A stretch of DNA of 9,822 nucleotides, from the NCBI GenBank assembly GCA_025464795.1, contig JAODNB010000044.1, positions 1 to 9,822 of the forward strand, written 5' to 3'. Shown here piece after piece: positions 7,011 to 9,822 of the stretch (positions within the stretch are counted from its first letter, which is position 1; every line of letters begins with the position of its first letter). Source of the DNA: Frankiales bacterium (GTDB lineage Bacteria; Actinomycetota; Actinomycetes; Mycobacteriales; SCTD01). The notes under the pieces were generated by a model that was given only the letters and a program-made list of their open reading frames with translations, made no database searches and was not told the origin of the DNA. A program made the position numbers and the translations under genes.

Positions 7011-7450
7011 TCGCCCTCTCGCCCGTCCCCCAAGCCCTGGCCGCGGCGGTGGTCGGGCACGGGGACCTCGGGACCCTGAAGCGGGCACCGGACTGGCCGC
7101 ACGACGACACCGCCGACGCGTTCCGACCCCTGGCCGAGCACCCCGGGCACACCGGCGAGGGGACGTTCCTGATCCTGCTCGACGGCGTCGTCATCGGTGA
7201 CTGCGGCTGGTTCGGCCCGGCGGACGAGGACGGCGAGGTCGAGATCGGGTACGGCCTGGCGCCCTCCGCCCGAGGCTCCGGGCACGGGACCGCGGCCGTC
7301 CGGCTGCTGCTCGAGTGGGTCGCCTCGCAGGGGGCTCGGTCAGTGCGCGCCGAGGTGCTGCCCTCGAACGTCCCGTCGCTGCGACTGCTCGGCCGGCTGG
7401 GCTTCGAGGACGTCGGCGAGCACGCCGGCCACCGCGTCCTCGTCCGCTAG
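7007..7450 (+). CDS. GNAT family N-acetyltransferase (RimJ/RimL-like)
   Basis: A 147-residue acetyl-CoA-dependent acetyltransferase. Beta strands FLILLDGVVIGDCGWFG (about 54-70) lead to motif A, IGYGLAPSARGSGHGTAA (80-97). Its RGSGHG loop is the expected pyrophosphate-binding signature (R/Q-x-x-G-x-G/A). Motif B is NVPSLRLLGRLGFEDVG (121-137). The arrangement resembles the RimJ/RimL group that acetylates protein N-termini or small amines, but the acceptor cannot be predicted. The first 50 residues are less typical and contain an acidic/His-rich stretch. The GTG start overlaps the RNase D stop as GTGA with no ribosome site of its own. It ends 13 bases before a convergent gene. Confidence 0.9.
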   Translation: MIALSPVPQALAAAVVGHGDLGTLKRAPDWPHDDTADAFRPLAEHPGHTGEGTFLILLDGVVIGDCGWFGPADEDGEVEIGYGLAPSARGSGHGTAAVRLLLEWVASQGARSVRAEVLPSNVPSLRLLGRLGFEDVGEHAGHRVLVR

Positions 7451-7466
7451 GTCGGCGCAGCGCCTA
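7448..7466. terminator. Imperfect palindrome bridging two convergent stop codons
   Basis: TAGGTCGGCGCAGCGCCTA runs exactly from the stop of the acetyltransferase to the stop of the oppositely directed SnoaL-like gene, with a GGCGC-A-GCGCC core. It could act as a bidirectional terminator hairpin. There is no T-run on either side and the hairpin loop would be very small, so the call is weak. Confidence 0.3.
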
Positions 7467-7850
7467 CGAGGGCAGTGCCGCGTTCCAGAAGGCATCCTCG
7501 GCGTGCTGGTCGTAGCTTGCCTCCCAGAACTCCGCGACCCGACCGTCCACGATCCGGTAGATGTGGGCAGTGGGCCGCACGAAGTCGCGGATGGTGCCGA
7601 TCAGGAGCGCCACGACGGTGCCGGCGGCATCCTCCGTGACGGTCACTACCTCGTACCCGCCGATGCCCTGGCTGATCTCGGCCACTGCCGCGAGGTAGGC
7701 CCAGATCGCTTCCTTGCCGATCTTGTCGCCGGCGAGTGGGTGCCGACCGGGGATGTGCATGACGGAGTCCTCCGACATCGAGGCGTCGATGGCCGGGATG
7801 TCCATGGCGGCATACGCCGCGTAGAGGTCGCGAACGATCTGCGCAGACAT
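7464..7850 (-). CDS. SnoaL-like / NTF2-fold protein
   Basis: A 128-residue single-domain protein of the SnoaL-like nuclear transport factor 2 superfamily. It has an N-terminal helix (VRDLYAAYAAMDIPAIDASM), the MHIPGRHPLAGDKIGKEAI segment (31-49) common in this fold, strands around 65-100, and a C-terminal HIYRIVDGRVAEFWEASYDQ hairpin. Members are small-molecule isomerases, cyclases, dehydratases or simple binding proteins, so no reaction can be assigned. His32, His37 and Asp114 could line the pocket. It is the last gene of the leftward operon and starts 3 bases after the aldolase-like gene stops, so the two are likely translationally coupled and may act on related small molecules. It could also be a general stress-type NTF2 protein. 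Confidence 0.88.
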   Translation of the reverse strand: MSAQIVRDLYAAYAAMDIPAIDASMSEDSVMHIPGRHPLAGDKIGKEAIWAYLAAVAEISQGIGGYEVVTVTEDAAGTVVALLIGTIRDFVRPTAHIYRIVDGRVAEFWEASYDQHAEDAFWNAALPS

Positions 7851-7853
7851 GAC

Positions 7854-8846
7854 CTACCAGCCCCTCAGGTCGACGTCCCAGGTCTCGAGGACGTCGTCCC
7901 CGTCGACCAGGTGCATCTTCTCGTGCAGGGCGATCGTGGGGTCGATGTGCGAGGGCCAGACCCGGATGCGGTCGCCGATCGCGAACTGACCTCCGTCGGC
8001 GGAGAAGACGGTGTGCTCGTCGGCGCAGTACCAGACGGAGGCGCCCGGGATCGTCGGGTTGCCGTGGTCCATGCCGAGCGCCTTGAGGCCGAGGTCGGCG
8101 ACGAACCAGCCGGCCTCGTTCACGCTGATGATCGTCGAGAGCACCGTGAGGGCCTGCTCGAACGCGATGCCGGCGTGGGCGTACGTGGTGTCCATGAGGC
8201 AGTAGGATCCGGCCTGGATCTCGTTGGCGTAGGTGTTGACCTCGAACGTGCCGGTGCCGCCCGCGGAGACCAGGTCCCCGCCGACGTCGGCGCTCGCCTT
8301 CAGCAGCAGGGACATGCACTCCTCGACCTGGCGAGCCTTCTCGGCTGGGTCGTCGACGAGCATGACGTGCCCCTCGTACCCCATGACGCCCCGTACCTCC
8401 AGGCCCTTCGACCGGGCGTAGTCGGCGAGCGCACCCGCCTTGTCCGGGTCGACCCCGCAGCGGGGCAGCCCGACATTGACGTCGATGAGGACCTCGCGCA
8501 CCCCACCCGCGGCGGCAGCGTCGACGGTCTCGCGGCTGTCGACGGCCACCGTGACGCGGGCGTTCGTGATGGCGCCGAGGCGGCGGGCGTCCAGGACCTC
8601 GTTGGCGAGCAGCAGGTCCTCACCCAGTCCGGCCGCGGCCATGCCCTCGACCTCGCGCACTGTCGCGCAGGTGAAGCCGGTGTGGCCGAGGTCCGCCATC
8701 CGGCGGGCCAGCGCTGTCGTCTTGAACGCCTTCACGTGCGGACGCAGCTTGGTCCCCGGCAGCACAGCGGCCATCGTCGCGAGGTTGGCGTCGAGCTTGT
8801 CCCGGTCCACCACGAGAGCGGGGGTCGTGAGGTCGCTGAGCTTCAT
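7854..8846 (-). CDS. D-threonine aldolase-like PLP enzyme (alanine racemase N-terminal fold)
   Basis: A 330-residue PLP enzyme of the D-threonine aldolase / D-serine dehydratase (DSD1-like) group, expected to split or dehydrate D-beta-hydroxy amino acids. It opens with TPALVVDRDKLDANLATM and has the PLP lysine in LRPHVKAFK (most likely Lys39). It keeps GFTCATVREVEGMAAAGL (57-74), DVNVGLPRCGV (122-132) and a glycine-rich phosphate-binding segment, SAGGTGTFE (194-202). The C-terminal domain has WPSHIDPTIAL (298-307); His300 and Asp302 match the divalent metal site of the family. Asp instead of Cys leans towards aldolase rather than Zn D-serine dehydratase. The length is somewhat below the usual 370-380. 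The ATG start overlaps the preceding gene as ATGA. Substrate preference is an inference. Confidence 0.88.
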   Translation of the reverse strand: MKLSDLTTPALVVDRDKLDANLATMAAVLPGTKLRPHVKAFKTTALARRMADLGHTGFTCATVREVEGMAAAGLGEDLLLANEVLDARRLGAITNARVTVAVDSRETVDAAAAGGVREVLIDVNVGLPRCGVDPDKAGALADYARSKGLEVRGVMGYEGHVMLVDDPAEKARQVEECMSLLLKASADVGGDLVSAGGTGTFEVNTYANEIQAGSYCLMDTTYAHAGIAFEQALTVLSTIISVNEAGWFVADLGLKALGMDHGNPTIPGASVWYCADEHTVFSADGGQFAIGDRIRVWPSHIDPTIALHEKMHLVDGDDVLETWDVDLRGW

Positions 8847-9061
8847 GAGAGGACCACCAGGGTGAGGACGGCGAGCAGGAGGACGTTGGCGATCGTGGCC
8901 AGGGCCACGATCGCGAGCAGGCGGTCATCGGGGTCGTCCCACGCGCGCAGCGTCCGGACGTGTCCGGGGGTAGGTGTGTCGCACACCGGGCAGCGATGAC
9001 GGGTCAGCGCCGCGAGGTACGGAGCGGTGCAACGGGTGCAGACGACGCGGTCCTGCTTCAT
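8843..9061 (-). CDS. Small zinc-ribbon membrane protein (hypothetical)
   Basis: A 72-residue protein with two CxxC knuckles (Cys8/Cys11 and Cys24/Cys27, CTRC and CPVC) forming a probable zinc ribbon. A short charged linker (RAWDDPDDR) and one hydrophobic helix (about 48-70) run to the C-terminus. The ATG at 9061 is chosen because it overlaps the stop of the surface-protein gene as ATGA and has GGGAGG 5 bases upstream; a longer open frame from 9145 only reads across that gene. Its own stop overlaps the aldolase-like start, again as ATGA, so it is squeezed between two coupled genes. The topology suggests a cytoplasmic zinc knuckle on a C-terminal anchor. No function is recognised. Confidence 0.8.
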   Translation of the reverse strand: MKQDRVVCTRCTAPYLAALTRHRCPVCDTPTPGHVRTLRAWDDPDDRLLAIVALATIANVLLLAVLTLVVLS

Positions 9062-9822
9062 GCCGGCCTCCCCATCAAGAGCAGACGACGGCGACGCTCG
9101 ACGAAGGCGTACAGGGTCGCGGACCCGAGGGACAGCATCTGCCATCCCGCGAAGGCCACCAGGGCGGTGCGTCCGGAGATCCGTCGGCCGGCCACGGTGA
9201 ACGAGGTCTGCACGAGCTGAGTCGGAGGGGCGACGACCGGAGCGGTGCCACCCGAGATCCCCTGCCTACCAGGGGTTCCGGGCACGAACGTGGTCGAGGT
9301 GCTCGTGGTGGGGGGGATCGCCGGCGCGGTCACCGGCGGTGCCGGCGCGACGACGGCAGCAGGGAGGAACGGGCTGTCCGCCTCGGTGAGCTCGATGCCG
9401 CCGAGCACGATCGACAGCTCGTTGGCGGCCACCCCACCGGGGAGCTCCGGGGTCACGAGGTCGATCGAGACGCCACCCGTGCTCGCGGTCGCGGAGCGGG
9501 CGTCGTGCTTCGCCGTGCCACCGACGGTGTGGACCTCGATGCCTGCGGACGTGAGGGCCGCGTTGGCCGAGGCCGTGGCGGTCTCGAGGGTCATGCCGGG
9601 GATCAGTGGAGTGCCGACGGCCGTCACGCCCTCGTTGGAGATCTCGACCGCCTGACCAGCAACGCTCGCCCCCCCGATGGTGAGCGACTGCTTGGCGGTG
9701 TGCAGGTCGCCGTTCGCGGTGATGTCGGCGGTGGCGACGACGTCGGACAGCGTGAGCACGCCTGCGACCGTGACCTTGCTGACGGCCGTACGTGCGGTCT
9801 GGGTCACCTTGCCCTCGAGTGC
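9058..9822 (-). CDS. Cell-surface protein with C-terminal membrane anchor, N-terminus beyond window
   Basis: The C-terminal 254 residues of a larger protein; the frame is open to the right edge (ALEGKVTQTARTAV), so the true start is outside. A beta-rich, Ala/Thr/Val/Gly-rich domain fills about residues 1-150 of the visible part, with alternating hydrophobic strands. A Pro/Thr/Ser-rich spacer follows (about 151-195, for example PPTTSTSTTFVP). One membrane helix at about 218-241 (ALVAFAGWQMLSLGSATLYA) ends in an Arg-rich cytoplasmic tail (RRRRLLLMGRPA). There is no LPxTG sortase signal. The layout matches extracellular stalk-and-anchor proteins of actinomycetes, possibly of the choice-of-anchor type. 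It is followed through an ATGA overlap by the zinc-ribbon gene, so it leads the visible part of this operon. Function is unknown. Confidence 0.82.
   Translation of the reverse strand, partial: ALEGKVTQTARTAVSKVTVAGVLTLSDVVATADITANGDLHTAKQSLTIGGASVAGQAVEISNEGVTAVGTPLIPGMTLETATASANAALTSAGIEVHTVGGTAKHDARSATASTGGVSIDLVTPELPGGVAANELSIVLGGIELTEADSPFLPAAVVAPAPPVTAPAIPPTTSTSTTFVPGTPGRQGISGGTAPVVAPPTQLVQTSFTVAGRRISGRTALVAFAGWQMLSLGSATLYAFVERRRRLLLMGRPA

Noticed and set aside
5631..7088. Leftward open frame of 485 codons
   Set aside because: Antisense to ribonuclease D and the acetyltransferase start; no domain and shadow-like composition.
7197..8999. Rightward open frame of 600 codons, the longest in the window
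   Set aside because: It crosses the acetyltransferase out of frame and runs antisense to the SnoaL-like, aldolase-like and zinc-ribbon genes, which all have family motifs and coupled junctions.
9062..9145. 28-residue N-terminal extension of the zinc-ribbon protein
   Set aside because: It lies wholly inside the surface-protein gene in another frame; ATG 9061 has both a strong ribosome site and an ATGA overlap.

Overview
The window is uniformly GC-rich and its codons mostly end in G or C. Several junctions are GTGA or ATGA stop/start overlaps, and GTG starts are frequent. Together with secreted enzymes and an actinobacterial-type HRDC ribonuclease D, this points to a high-GC Gram-positive actinomycete (Actinomycetota). 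I cannot name the genus. I see no RNA genes, insertion sequences, phage genes or CRISPR arrays. Coding density is high, and no gap between genes exceeds about 200 bases.

Left block (1-4481): a signalling locus around one divergent promoter region. Leftward run three overlapping genes: a secreted subtilisin-type (S8) protease with a Trp-rich pentapeptide tail, a polytopic membrane protein with a GAF-like domain but no output domain, and a short-input histidine kinase of the HisKA_3/NarL type that is cut by the left edge. Rightward is a NarL/LuxR-type response regulator. The kinase and regulator are a likely cognate pair. The membrane/GAF protein and the protease are candidates for sensing or signal processing in the same circuit. 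This is the most interesting part of the window.

Middle block (4550-7450), all rightward: a secreted GH5 glycosidase (cellulase-like) 68 bases after the regulator, then ribonuclease D, apparently from a leaderless promoter, overlapped by a GNAT acetyltransferase.

Right block (7464-9822), all leftward and convergent on the acetyltransferase: the C-terminal part of a surface protein with a single membrane anchor (its start lies beyond the right edge), a 72-residue zinc-ribbon membrane protein, a D-threonine aldolase-like PLP enzyme, and a SnoaL-like small protein. The first three are joined by ATGA overlaps and the last by a 3-base gap, so they look like one transcript.
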